Source: Cyrtodaria siliqua (taxonomy: Eukaryota > Mollusca > Bivalvia > Adapedonta > Hiatellidae). Taken from it: a stretch of DNA of 64,000 nucleotides. Shown piece after piece: positions 22,859 through 34,009 of the stretch. The first letter of the stretch is position 1. Every line of letters begins with the position of its first letter. Position numbers and translations under genes: made by a program. The stretch spans positions 19,218 through 83,217 of the forward strand of contig JAWPHD010011514.1 in the NCBI GenBank assembly GCA_037043455.1, in the 5' to 3' direction. Under the pieces are notes generated by a model. The model worked only from the letters and a program-made list of their open reading frames with translations, ran no database searches and had not been told where the DNA came from.

Positions 22859-23275
22859 TTGAATTGAATTGGGGTTTTAAGGCGCACCAACACATGAAAG
22901 GTTATATGGCGCCTAACAGACATGAACATGCCAGACTCATCCTCCATGTACATCGAGATAAAATATGGAAAATTGGCCAAGAACCTTCTCACCCTGAACT
23001 GCAGTGTTGCTGCAAATTCTATCGTAGAAACTCCATTTACGCTGGAGCCACGTTTATTATTTTTCTGCCATTGCTCTTTTGATGTGAGCGAGATGGCACC
23101 TGAAACAAATCAATGCAGGGATCATGATGAAGACCTTTAATGAACATGAACAAAAAATGATAAAATGAACATGAATTTGGGGGATTCTCTGCCTACCCCT
23201 CCAAAGGGATCTGCAGTGTCCCCATGCTTTGCCCCTTGACCACACGGGGCCCTCGGGAACCACAAAAGGTGTCTT
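22859..23275 (-). mobile_element. SINE-like element, GCGCCATATAACC family
   Basis: In family orientation (minus strand) the order is CCCC-rich head, AAATTCATGTTCATTT, ACGTGGCTCCAGCGTAAATG, GGTTCATATAGCGCC-like block and an (AATTC)n tail. Other copies are at 39502-39889, 48405-48630, 50515-50635, 54095-54455 and 58033-58268. It is non-coding. Its plus-strand frames are artefacts. Confidence 0.6.
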
Positions 23276-23754
23276 CAATAATTAATTAGTATTTATAGAC
23301 GTCACACGATATTCATTTAACTTAACAAGTAAGATAAATATCTTAACTATAATAATAAATAATAATATATTATTGTATTCGTATACAGAATGAATGTCCA
23401 TGCTATACATGTTCATTCTGTCCATGCTATACATGTTCATATATGTGATTTGCAAAAACTTGAGTCTTTGGGTCTATTTCCCAAACGTTCGATCAGTCTA
23501 CCCAGAGTTGTCGTTCCTTGCCTTCTCACATTGCAAAGAACGACACCCCCGGTAGATTGATGTGAAATGTGAAAATGTATCACGTGACAGTGTTGACAGT
23601 TATTTTTAGCAACTGTCACTTTTCTTACCTTCTGTCGCGCGAGAGTGGTTTTTGCAAAAAAAAAAGGACTGATTTTAACCGGAGGTAAAGTTTAAGATAA
23701 TTAACTTGTGCAAATATCGGTTTACGATTTTGACGTGATTAAGAACGTTTAACG
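23276..23754. other. Unannotated spacer
   Basis: Contains an AT run (23335-23370) and a direct duplication of TCTGTCCATGCTATACATGT-like sequence near 23395-23440. A small inverted pair, GTCTACCCAGAGTTGTCGTT with AACGACACCCCCGGTAGA, lies at 23498-23555. No gene is seen. Confidence 0.3.
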
Positions 23755-23843
23755 ACAAATTCTTTCATTTCAATTAATGCAAATATTATTGTCTACGCAG
23801 CGTAGACAATAATATTTGCATTAATTGAAATGAAAGAATTTGT
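23755..23843. repeat. 89-bp perfect palindrome
   Basis: Two 44-base arms pair without a mismatch around one central base (A at 23799). The centre reads GTCTACGCAGCGTAGAC and the outer ends are ACAAATTC and GAATTTGT. There is no spacer, unlike the MITEs around it. Confidence 0.9.
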
Positions 23844-24736
23844 TTGTGTTATATCAGTTTCACTGACACTGGTCCGTGCTTAGAAGTTAGATCAGTGCCA
23901 ATGGGTGGGGAATGACAGAATTGTCATAATTGGGATGCTTATCTGTTGATGGTTTTTGACTTGTATATGTCAGAGACGTAATACACCTGCTTAGGTCTCC
24001 GTAAATGTATAACAGGTGGTGAAAAAAATTGTGCCTTAACGTGGCCTAGATCTATCATTACAGGTCGCTGCAGTAATTGGACCGAAAAAATTACACATGC
24101 ATATTTAGGCACTCTGAACTTGGAACCCCTTGCATGTGAAGCGGATGCTCTGCCGATATCGTCATAAAAGATGGCTCTGCAGTGAGACAGTAGATCTTCA
24201 CCGCGTGCACGTCGCAGAGTGGGCACTGTCAACAATCATGTAGGGTGACCTACTTGGTCGCCCTTGCCAGCACATCCTACAAAGTTGTACGAGATAGGAT
24301 TGCGGATCTGTTATTACTTGTAGTATAAGTCACTGGCTTATATGATGCAGCACTAACGGAATGATTGTTGATTGACCGAGAGTGAAGATGTCTCCTTCGT
24401 CCCGCCAGACGTTGTTCAGAGCCAGGAACAACTACAACTGGAGGGAAGCCTGGCGCTGTACACGGAGCGAAGGAGCCATATCAACCTGCGTGCCAGAAGA
24501 GAATAGAACTATCCTACATTAGTTGCTATAGCCACCGGGACGCAGGTTGCAACTGGCGGGTGTGGCCCTAAAGGGGGATCGCCCAGTAGCGTAGGCAGCA
24601 CCACCTAGACGTCGTTCCAGACCCCCCACCTCACCGCCACAGCGACAACCACAGAGCAACAGCGACATCTACCTACATATCTACAAGAGAAATGACGACA
24701 CAGCAGCACCACATCAACCAACACACTCACCTAGAA
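23844..24736. other. Spacer, possibly the body of a repeat
   Basis: The GC content is higher than nearby around 24370-24700. A 98-codon minus frame (24235-23939) was examined and not recognised. Because the stretch runs directly into the GTCCAGACTC repeat, part of it may be mobile-element sequence. Confidence 0.3.
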
Positions 24737-24830
24737 GAAGTCCAGACTCTATTGTGCCCATAGCGACCAGGGTTCTCCAGGCGTTTTAGTTGGCGGAGGG
24801 ACTTTAAAACTTAGAAGTACACACACACAC
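24737..24830 (+). repeat. GTCCAGACTC repeat with microsatellite tail, copy 1
   Basis: GTCCAGACTCTATTGTGCCC, GCGACCAGGGTTCTCCAGGC, GGCGGAGGGACTTTAAAACT, then (AC)n. The same unit occurs at 27249-27345 with an (AAC)n tail and at 28694-28790 with (AC)n. A constant body with a variable microsatellite tail suggests the 3' end of a retroposon. Confidence 0.6.
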
Positions 24831-26625
24831 ACGTAGTAACATGCTTATAAACCTGTCTTATTTACATTCAACCCAACTGAGTCCTGTAACTCTGCCTCTG
24901 ACCTTCGAGTTATTGAGGACACACCATTGGAAAATGATCATTTGCCATGTATTTTGAATAGAATCTGACTTACATGTAACATGCTTATATTAACTCTGAC
25001 CCTGGTAAGTAAGCTAGGATAGGATATATTACTATGCATCATCGTGAATATTTGCCTTTTCTGCGTTAAATGGCTCTTTTATTGCCATTATAATGATACC
25101 TTGAAGCTGAAAGTAGATAGATGGGTGTTATTCAAATACCGTACTCCTCGTGTTTCGTAAATTATTTAAAGTAATTAAGTTTAATTATTACACTTAAATA
25201 AGTAAGTCCCTGCATTGTAATCATATTTAACCAGAGTTATTTATATAGCTTTCTTGTGAACAGTAAGGTTCATATTAATCTTATTTTCTATTAGTTATAA
25301 AATTAAAATAAAAGAATCAGTAGTTTGAGAGTCCAATACTGTACATGCTGAGTTTTAAATTCACCACTAAAATATGATTGATAAGTATATAAATTCTCCT
25401 TTAAATAATCTTCATAAATGTAAATTCCACAAACGAATATGTATCGCAAAAAATACTGTTGATAATTGTTACTGCAATTATTATGTAAAATAAAAAAACA
25501 GAACTCTGCAATATATAAGTTATTCCTACTATACGATTTCATAAATCATAGGACCTACATAGATATAAAGCCATGCCAAAACAATTAATTGAACAGTTGC
25601 TAATGTTGGGTTTATGACAGGTTGTTTATTGCAATCAAAAGAAATAAAAGGTTTCGCTAATCAAAATAATGCGGTAAGCAGGATCTTTGTTTAGATCAAA
25701 GAGGCCATAAATCACAAACACTGGCTACCTGTGGTGTGTTGACATCAGTGCAATAATTGTGTTATGTTTTAATTTTCAATTTTATGTATAGATGTATTTT
25801 GTATAACGTGGGAAGCTGTTTGTAGTTGTTGAATTTGCTGTTGTTAAATGTGGTGTTTATTTGTAATTATAATGATATTTTGAAACCGAAAGTAGGTAAC
25901 CTGTACGTTACCTAAGACATTATGTTCCTGGTGTTACTCGAAGATCATAATTATTGTGTTCCGTAAATTGATATAAAGCTTCGTTTATCTGCAAGACAGT
26001 GTGTAAAGTGTGACATGAAATAAATAATTTCGATTTAAATAACAAACAAACATTTAACATCTTACAATTTTTTGATTTTTTTTCAATTTTTTTTTATGAC
26101 AAATCCGACACAACGTAATCTATTTGTAACGTGTTTAGTTTCAAAAATACATACTATACATATTTGAAAATTAAATTAGTTCAAGTTGTTTTTTTCCCTT
26201 GCCGTATGACCTGATGACACAAATTAAAATATTACACAATTATAGACTAGTATATATCTGATGTCAACACACCACGGGTAGCCAGTGTTTTATGACCTCT
26301 TTGGTCTAAACAAACATTCTGTTTAGGACAGCCAATTAGCCACGGGGTACCACATTATTACGATTGGAGAAACCCTTTATATCTTTTGATTGCAATAAAC
26401 AACCTGTCATAAAACACAACATAAGCAACTGTTCAATTAATTGTTTTTGGCATGGCTATGTATCTATATGTATGTAGGTCCTCTGAATTATGAAATCTTA
26501 TAGTAGGAATAAAAAATATATTGCAGAGTTCTGTTAATTATTTATATATGCCGTAACAATTATCAACAGTAAATGACATGTTGCGATACATATTCGTTTG
26601 AGGAATATACTTTTCTGAACATTGT

Positions 26626-27165
26626 TTAAAGGGGTTGATGCACTATTTTCAAACACAATTTATTTAAAAGGGCTCTCAAAAACTTGAAAAAAGCTGAAAG
26701 AATTATCGAAATATCATAAAAAATAAAGGAGATGCATGTAACCTATTGAAAATTTGCAATGAACATCAATGGAGGCGGCCATCTTTGAACGATGACGTCA
26801 TCGCGCCTTTTTACCATATATGGCATATTGACAAAATGTCCTTTAAAGCAACGAAAATCACTGCAAATTGATTAAAAATAGATATACAGATGTAAAATGT
26901 ATAAATTGTATGCTTAGTTTCCATATGCAGTGATTTTCTTTGCTTTAAAAGACATTTTGTCTATATTCCATATATGGTAAAACGGCGCGATGACGTCATC
27001 GTTCAAAGATGGCCGCCTCCATTTATGTTTCTTAGCAAATTTTCAATAGGTCATATCTCCTTTATTTGTCACACCATTTTGATAATTCTTTCAGCTTTTT
27101 TCAAGTCTTTCAGAGCCCTTTTAAATAAAACGTGGTTGAAAATAGTGCATCAACCCCTTTCAAGG
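26626..27165. mobile_element. Palindromic MITE related to family B
   Basis: Ends AAAGGGGTTGATGCACTATT and AATAGTGCATCAACCCCTTT, with arms meeting around the CCATATATGG blocks. There is a left TTAA at 26626-26629; the right flank is altered (TTTCAA). Internal phrases GATGACGTCATCG and GAAAGAATTATCGAAAT tie it to the element at 7147. It inserted into the right arm of the inverted duplication, so it is younger. Confidence 0.7.
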
Positions 27166-27248
27166 AGAATTTATATACTTATAATGTTTTAGTGGTGAAT
27201 TTAAAACTCAGCATGTACAGTATTGGACTCTCAAACTACTGTGCTTAA

Positions 27249-27345
27249 TGAAGTCCAGACTCTATTGTGCCCATAGCGACCAGGGTTCTCCAGGCGTTTT
27301 AGTTCGCGGAGGGACTTAAAAACTTAGAAATAACAACAACAACAA
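27249..27345 (+). repeat. GTCCAGACTC repeat, copy 2
   Basis: Near-identical to copy 1 at 24737 through GGCGTTTTAGTTCGCGGAGG, with the tail changed to (AAC)n. It also lies inside the inverted-duplication right arm. Confidence 0.6.
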
Positions 27346-27758
27346 CAACTACATGTACTGTGCTTAATTAGTCTTTTTTGTTTGTTTTATAACTGATAAA
27401 CAAGATTAATATGAACCGTTCCTGTTTACATGAAAGTTAAATATATAACTGGTTAAATATGATTAAAATGCAGGAAATTATATATATTTAATAAGTAAAA
27501 GTTAATTACTTTAAATAATTTATGAAACACGAGGATTATGATCTTTGAGTAACGCACATCTACCTACTTTCGGTTTCAAGGTATCATTATAATGGCAATA
27601 AAAGAGCCATTTAACGCAGAAAAGGAAAATATTCTGACAGCTTATATTACAAACACAACTAGAAACAGCACTCGCGCGATATTTTTGCATGATACATTTT
27701 AAAATGTGTCTAAAACCAAATAAACACTGTATATTCACTATACAGAGTTAGTGTTGAG

Positions 27759-27759
<1 letters not shown>

Positions 27760-27802
<43 letters not shown>
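27760..27802 (+). repeat. Uninterrupted run of 43 cytosines
   Basis: 43 consecutive C residues after GTGTTGAGA and before ACCGAACTC. The minus strand is an unbroken G run, able to form G-quadruplex or triplex structures. Length is likely variable and hard to sequence. The proline- or glycine-rich frames through it are artefacts. Confidence 0.9.
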
Positions 27803-27914
27803 ACCGAACTCAAAATCTCGCGATAACGAGAGCGAGATTTGATAATGGCAAAATCGAGAAAATAGCAATACATTTCTTCCTACGATCCTTTGTAAATAAA
27901 CACCTGTGCTTTCT

Positions 27915-28240
27915 TTGGAGGGCTGGCGTGGCGCAGTCGGTAGCGCGGCGGATTTGTAACCGGAGGCCCCGGGTTCAATCCTCTGTGGTGCCGCTGAGTT
28001 CCGTCGGTGTGTTCTTGGGCAAGACACTTTCCCTAAGCCTCGTCCGTCGGATGGGGACGTAAACCGGGCGGTCCCGTGTATCGGTCTATCCTCCGAGCTC
28101 ATTAAAGAACCATAGGAATCTATTTGATAATAAGAGTAGGGCAGGTTCCCGGATTCCTTCCCCTCTCTCTGGGGCGGCTCTAAATAACCTATACTGTGTT
28201 GATGAGCCGTTAAACAACATGCAATTCTTTGTTGCATGCT
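27915..28240 (+). mobile_element. tRNA-headed SINE (long type)
   Basis: A box in GGCGTGGCGCAGTCGGTAGC and B box in CCCGGGTTCAATCCT. The body has TTGGGCAAGACACTTTCCC, GGTCTATCCTCCGAGC and ATGAGCCGTTAAACAACATG. A reverse copy sits at 53405-53695. It starts about 110 bases after the poly-C run. Confidence 0.75.
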
Positions 28241-28561
28241 CCAGGATATAAAGGTCTATTAGGCAAATAAAAAAAAAATGTGTTTCCGGTGGCCCGACCG
28301 ACCCTATTTTTAAGGTTCCGGGTCGGCCAATTTTTATGAAAAAAAATAAATCTATTTGTTCTGAACAAAGATTTATCACAATATATCGAGGTAATCTGAC
28401 ATCACAGAGAAACTTTCAGTTGTACTGGGTTTATGAGATAAATATATCACAATATCTTGCTCCAAAAAAAAAGCAAAAAAAAAAGCCTACCGACCTACCC
28501 TATTTTTTTAAAGCATGCAAATCACAACTATTTTATTTTTTTGGCCTTATAGACGCATAGT
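28241..28561. other. AT-rich spacer with a short direct repeat
   Basis: A-rich runs and two versions of the phrase CGACC(G/T)ACCCTATTTTT (about 28301 and 28490). Probably decayed repeat. No gene is seen. Confidence 0.35.
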
Positions 28562-29035
28562 AGCATACAAAGCTATGGCATATGAATAAATGCCATTTAA
28601 AGCAAGAAAATCACTGCAAATGAATGTAAAACAATAAAATGAGCATATTTGGATTTTTAAACAGTATGTTTATTTTGAATCCAGCTGATGATAAAGTCCA
28701 GACTCTATTGTGCCCATCGCGTCAGGTATACCTTGACGTGTTCGTTGGCGGACGGACTATAAACCTTAGAATTACACACACACACACTCCAGCTGATGAT
28801 TTTATTTACTTTAAACAATATTTTGTCATTATCAATATTCCATATGTGGTAAAATGGGTGTATGACATCATCATTTCGAGAAGCCTGCCTCAATTTATGT
28901 TTCTTGGCAAACGTTCAATACATGTAGGTCATGATTATCTTCTGTATTTGTTGTGTTATTTTGATAATTCTTTCATCTTTTTCCCCCAAAACCCCTCACC
29001 CACCCTCACCCCCACCTCCTCTCCCCAAATACAAT
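28562..29035. mobile_element. Family-B MITE relic interrupted by a GTCCAGACTC repeat
   Basis: AAAGCAAGAAAATCACTGCA, ATTCCATATGTGGTAAAATG, TATGACATCATCATTTCGAG and GATAATTCTTTCATC follow the order of the family B elements. A GTCCAGACTC repeat with an (AC)n tail (28694-28790) interrupts it. CCAGCTGATGAT flanks that insertion on both sides (28681 and 28788), a good target-site duplication. The end is replaced by a C-rich run. Confidence 0.6.
28694..28790 (+). mobile_element. GTCCAGACTC repeat, copy 3, with target-site duplication
   Basis: Flanked by CCAGCTGATGAT on the left (near 28681) and CCAGCTGATGAT after the (AC)n tail (near 28788). This 12-bp direct repeat shows that the unit is a mobile retroposon-like element. 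The other two copies lack such clear flanks. Confidence 0.65.
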
Positions 29036-29788
29036 AGGCTGTAAATATGTCCTTCTCAACACCTCATCAAGTGTACTTGATCATATTCCATCATATACCA
29101 TATTTCAGTCAGTTGGAAAATTCCTCAGGCTGGAATAATTAACATGGTACTCCAATTATCCGATAATTACAGATATATATATGGCCTGATTTCCCAGGTC
29201 TGTTGGCTATCCGTGTGCATTATTGTTGCCATATTAATTGCAACATTGCTGAATGTAAATAATGTACATAAAGGTTGCGATTAAATTAAGTTCAGGATAA
29301 TGGTTGTGCAAGGTTTGGGTTTTTTATGCTTCCTTATTTTTTGGTGGGAGCATATAGTTGCCATCATGTCTCTACATCCGTCTGTCCGTCCCCGTTTCAT
29401 GTCCGCTCAACTCCTACATTTTGCATCCGATTTTCACAGTCAGTATGATGTCTAGTAGCGCATATTTTCATGAAGTTCCGGTGTAATGATTTTTGGCAAG
29501 GTTGAGTTACTTTGAAGTTTTGCGAATCTAACGCTTGTCCGTTCAGCTCCTCCAGCATTTTTCATTCGAATTTCTTGAAACATGGCATAAAATATCAGTA
29601 TGATGTCTCACTTAGAATCGTCTATTGCCATGACGTTCCTACATTTTTCTTTTGATTATATTTCACACATTTGGGGGTCATCCAGCGGTTCTACCAATTT
29701 CATGATCATCTAAGTATTTAATTTTAGAAGCAGCATTGGTCCATGTGTAAATTTAATTTCCAAAATTGAAATCAAAATGGTGTAAAAG
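29036..29788. other. Spacer with an old dispersed repeat
   Basis: 29340-29700 includes CATCCGTCTGTCCGTCCCCG and CATTTTTCATTCGAATTTC-type phrasing, reminiscent of reversed tandem-core tails, but boundaries cannot be set. No gene is seen. Confidence 0.3.
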
Positions 29789-30770
29789 ATGTACTGGCTG
29801 GTACACGATACACGACAACAGTTGTACCTGCTGGAACTAGACACATCCTATACAAGGCTTCAAGCTGGTACCCTATACGTGACGCTGGTTGTACCTGATG
29901 GGACCAGACACATTTTGTAAAGGCTGGTACCAGATACATAACAGCAGTTATAAATGTACCTGCTGGAACTAGACACTCAGGGCCTCCTTTGGGATTCGCA
30001 AATGGAGCCAAATGAGACAAAATAATAAAAGTGGCGATAAAAAAATAACTTCGGCGAATTTGATTGGCGAAAGAAATTGAGTAAAATATTTTTTTAAATA
30101 TAATTTTATGATTATAATTATTACTAACTGCTTTATTCATGGGCCATACTTTATTTAAGAATACATAAAAACAATTTTGAAGATATTACATGCTATCTTT
30201 GAGCCAATTTTGGCTCCAATGCCTCCAATTTGGCTCCAATTTTTTTCATTTGGCGAAATTGGTTGCGAAAGGAAAAAAATGGCCAGAGGAGGCCCTGACA
30301 CATCCTATACAGGCTGGTACCCGATACATGACAACAGTTGTACCTGCTAGAACTAGACACATCCTATACAGGCTGGTCCCCGATACATGACAACAGTTGT
30401 ACCTGCTGGAACTAGACACATCCTATACAGGCTGGTACCCGATACATGACAACAGTTGTACCTGCTAGAACTAGACACATCCTATACAGGCTGGTCCCCG
30501 ATACATGACAACAGTTGTACCTGCTGGAACTAGACACATCCTATACAGGCTGGTCCCCGATACATGACAACAGTTGTACCTGCTGGAACTAGACACATCC
30601 TATACAGGCTGGTACCCAATACATGACAACAGTTGTACCTGCTGGAACTAGACACATCCTATACAGACTTGTATCCGATACATGACAACAGTTGTACCGT
30701 CTGGCGTCAGGAACCAGGCACATTCTATTATTCTTTCAGGCTGGTACCCGATACATGTTGTACCTATTGG
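29789..30770 (+). repeat. 59-bp minisatellite split by a MITE
   Basis: Unit of the type CATCCTATACAGGCTGGTAC, CCGATACATGACAACAGTTG, TACCTGCTGGAACTAGACA, with a 59-base period well kept from 30300 to 30680. About three older units lie before the MITE and eight after. The units just before the MITE are more diverged. Frames of 66-122 codons here are artefacts. Confidence 0.8.
29977..30298. mobile_element. MITE inserted in the 59-bp minisatellite
   Basis: Ends TCAGGGCCTCC and GGAGGCCCTGA, 322 bp, flanked by CAC on both sides. Internal GGCTCCAAT and TTGGCGAAA motifs are repeated. It interrupts one repeat unit cleanly, so it arrived after the array formed. Confidence 0.6.
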
Positions 30771-31145
30771 TACCCAGTACAAAATGACACTGTATATATA
30801 TTTTATTTTATAACTATGCATATTATATGTCTACAATCATGAATTATTATGTTCTCATTTCTTTAATTGCAGACTGACATTAGTGACAAAGGGAGATAAC
30901 TGTTATTGACGTTGATGTTGATGTAGGAGGATAACTTACTGACTTGACAAAGGGAGCTTCAAACACCGACTTAAAGGTTATCGACATTCATGTTGGTTTG
31001 AAAACTTTTGAACCACTGACAGTAATGTAAGTTAGATTTAGACATAATAATTATACATGCAGTACACTTAAAGGGACTTGAGGCGATCTAATAGCATTAT
31101 GGATGTCTATTCAAATGAGAATATAACCATACTGTGTTTCATTTT
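30771..31145. other. Unannotated spacer
   Basis: Contains partly repeated GACAAAGGGAG phrases (30885 and 30948). No gene or element boundary is seen. Confidence 0.3.
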
Positions 31146-33203
31146 TAGCTGTCTGTCCGTCTGTCCGTAAACTTTTATTTGTAGCCACTACTCCTCTGAA
31201 ACTACTGGAGGGATATTCATGAAACTTTACAGAAATGTTGCCCATGAAGTCTAGTTGATCCTAGCAAAAATTCATGTTGATGTGAAATCCAAGATGGCCA
31301 CCAAAGCTAAAAATAGATTTTTAAAATACAAGTTTGTAGCGACTACTTCTTGAAAACTATAAGTCATATTGATATGGGACGTTTTCTAAAATGATCAGCA
31401 TGACATGATGTTGGTCCTTGTCAAAAATCGTTTTGATTCGACGTTAAACATGGCTGCCAGAGGCCATCTTTGTTTAAATAGAGTTATATAGTAAAAACTT
31501 GTAGCGACTACTCCTCTGAAACTACTTGGCTGATTTTCATGAAACTTTACAGGAATGTTGCTCTTGATGTCTTATTGAACCTAGCAAAATTTCAGGTCAG
31601 CCCAAAATTCAAAATGGCCGCCACAGCTAAAAATAGATTTTTAAAAGATAAGTTTGTAGCGACTACTTCTTGAAAACTATAAGTGATATTCATATGGGAC
31701 TTTTTCTAAAATGATCAGCATGACATGATGATGATCCTAGTCGAACATTATTTTGATTCGACTTTAAACATGGCTGCCAGTGGCCATTATTGTTTACATA
31801 GAGTTATATAGTAAAAACTTGTAGCGACTACTCCTCTGAAACTACTTGACTGATGTTCATGAAACTTCACAGGAATGTTGCACTTGATGTGTTGTTGATC
31901 CTAGAAAAAATTCAGACTGGCCGGAAATTCAAGATGGCCGCCACGGCTAAAAATATATTTAAAATAGATAAATTTGTAGTGACTACTTCTTGAAAACTGT
32001 AAGTGATATTGATATGGGACTTTTTCTAAAATGATCAGCATGACATGATGTTGATCCTTGTGGAAAATTATTTTGATTCAACATTAAACATGGGCGCTAG
32101 TGGCCATCTTTGTTTACATAGAGTTTGTATAGTAAAAATTGGTAGCGACTACTCCTCTGAAACTCCTTAGCGGATTTTCATGAATCGTCACAGGAATGTT
32201 GCTCTTGATGTCTAGTTGATCCTAGCAAAATTTCAGGTTGGCCGGAAATTCAAGATGGCTGCCACGGCTAAAAATATTTTTTCAAAATACAAGTTTGTAG
32301 CGCCTACTTCTTGAAAACTATAAGTGATATTGATATGCGTCTTTTCCTAAAATGATCAGCATGACATGATGTTGATCCTTGTCGAAAATTATTTTGATTC
32401 GACGGTAAACATGGCTGCCAGTGGCCATTTTGTTTACATAGAGTTATATAATGAAAACTTGTAGAGACTACTCCTCTGAAACTACTTTATGGATTTTCAT
32501 GAAACTTCACACGAATGTGTCTAATTGATCCTAACAAAACTTCAGGTTGGCTGGAAATTCAAGATGGCCGCCACGTCTAAAAGTAGATTTTAAAAAAACA
32601 AGTTTGTAGCGACTACTTTTTTGAAAACTATAAGTGATATTGATATGGGACTTTTTCTAAAATGATCAGCATGTCATGATGTTGGTCCTTGTTGAAAATC
32701 GTTTTGATTCGATGTTAAACATGGCTGTCAGTGGCCATCTTTGTTTACATAGAGTTATATAGTAAAAACTTGTAACAACTACTCCTCTGTAACCACTCAA
32801 TGTATTTTCATGACAATTTACAGGAATGTTGCTCTTGATGTCTTATTGATCCTAGCAAAATTTCAGCTTGGCCGGAAATTCAACATGGCCGCCATGGCTA
32901 AAAATATGTTTTCAAAATACAAGTTTTTAGCGACTACTTCTTGAAAACTATAAGTGATATTGATATGGGATATTTCTAAAATGATCAGTATGACATGATG
33001 TTGATCCTTGTCAAAAATTATTTCGATTTAACATTAAACATGGCCACCAGCGGCCATCTTTGTTTACATAGAGTTATATTATGAAAACTTGTAGCGACTA
33101 CTCCTATGAAACTACTTGATGGATTTTCATGAAACTTCACAGGAATGTTGACCTAGCAATCAAAAATCTATCAGTAGAGCTTCAAGGTCATTGACCTCTT
33201 GTT
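31146..33203 (-). mobile_element. Tandem-core element, family 1, reversed
   Basis: The whole copy is on the minus strand: its 5' end (AAGGTCATTGACCTCTTGTT as read on plus) is at 33203 and its 3' side near 31146. The 3' end stops in the GTCTGTCCGTCTGTCCG stretch and lacks the terminal hairpin seen in other copies, so it is slightly truncated. About six core units are present. Confidence 0.75.
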
Positions 33204-33209
33204 ATTATA

Positions 33210-33362
33210 AGAATCTGTCATGGGTACCCGGTGAAGATCTTAAATTAGACCAGCATTAGGTATAATTGTTTTTATCGAAACCGAGGCTCTGCTGAGGTTC
33301 CGATTAAAACAATTATACCGAGTGTTGGAATTCACTATCTGAACCGGATACCCACAGATTGT
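33210..33362. mobile_element. Small MITE with TGGGTAYCCGGT-like ends
   Basis: Left ATGGGTACCCGGTGAAGAT, right ATCTGAACCGGATACCCA. Inner arms are GGTATAATTGTTTTTATCG and TTAAAACAATTATACCGA. A related half is near 54597-54700 (GGGTATCTGGTTT). Confidence 0.6.
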
Positions 33363-34009
33363 TTCTTTTTCTTGCATATCGTTTACATTCTGCACGCTAA
33401 CGTCGCCAACTATTACAGTTTTGCATGTTCATTTACAAAATGACTGACTGACTTTTGTCTTCCCCCATGTGTAAGATCAGGCTTTCCATTACTCTTGTAA
33501 AATGCGGACAACCTTATCCGGTATGCAAGAAATAATATTCAGTATGCATACAGGGCCTTTTTACCGTTCTTTGCAGCGGCCTGTATAAGGCCCCTACCCC
33601 AACCAAATTTCTTTTAAAAGTGTGCAGTTTTCCCCGTTTTTCAAACTTTCATTCCCCATTCATGGATTTCCAATATTATTTTATTGAATTTTTGGGTGTG
33701 ACAAAAGACTGAGAATGTACTGAATTTTGAAGATTGTTTTTAATTATTATAGTTTTTTTTAAGTGGTAAGGGTGTGTGGGGTGTGTGTTGGTGGGGGCAC
33801 TTTTATTAGGGGAATACAGTATTTGTGTTTATATTTTCAGTTCATTGAGACAAACATGTACATATATGAATAACAATTTTATGGATGTTAACAATCAATT
33901 CATGGATCCTTAAAAATCCAGAAACTCCGGCCACCATTATGTATGTTCAGTTTGTCCACAAACATTGTTCTGTTTTATATTTGATTTAAGTGGGGGACAG
34001 CCTGTCATT
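33363..34009 (+). other. Spacer upstream of Rab27
   Basis: No coding sequence is seen. It may hold a non-coding Rab27 5' exon or promoter, but no TATA box or initiator could be named. A GTGTGTGGGGTGTGTGTTGG patch is near 33770. Confidence 0.3.

Larger units (their letters stand above)
25020..27640. repeat. Large imperfect inverted duplication
   Basis: Left arm about 25060-25780, right arm about 26250-27640, with the centre near 26010. Matching blocks include AAATGGCTCTTTTATTGCCA with its reverse complement near 27600, AACAATTAATTGAACAGTTG with CAACTGTTCAATTAATTG near 26425, and ACTGGCTACCTGTGGTGTGT with ACACACCACGGGTAGCCAGT-like sequence near 26270. The right arm is longer because it carries a MITE (26626-27165) and a GTCCAGACTC repeat (27249-27345). 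Further related pieces lie in the loop near 25870-25970. Frames inside are not genes. Confidence 0.7.

Noticed and set aside
23939..24235. 98-codon minus-strand frame as a gene
   Set aside because: No recognised motif, no splice sites that extend it, and no flanking exon. It cannot be supported.
29789..30770. CRISPR array
   Set aside because: Units are contiguous without unique spacers, and the DNA is eukaryotic.
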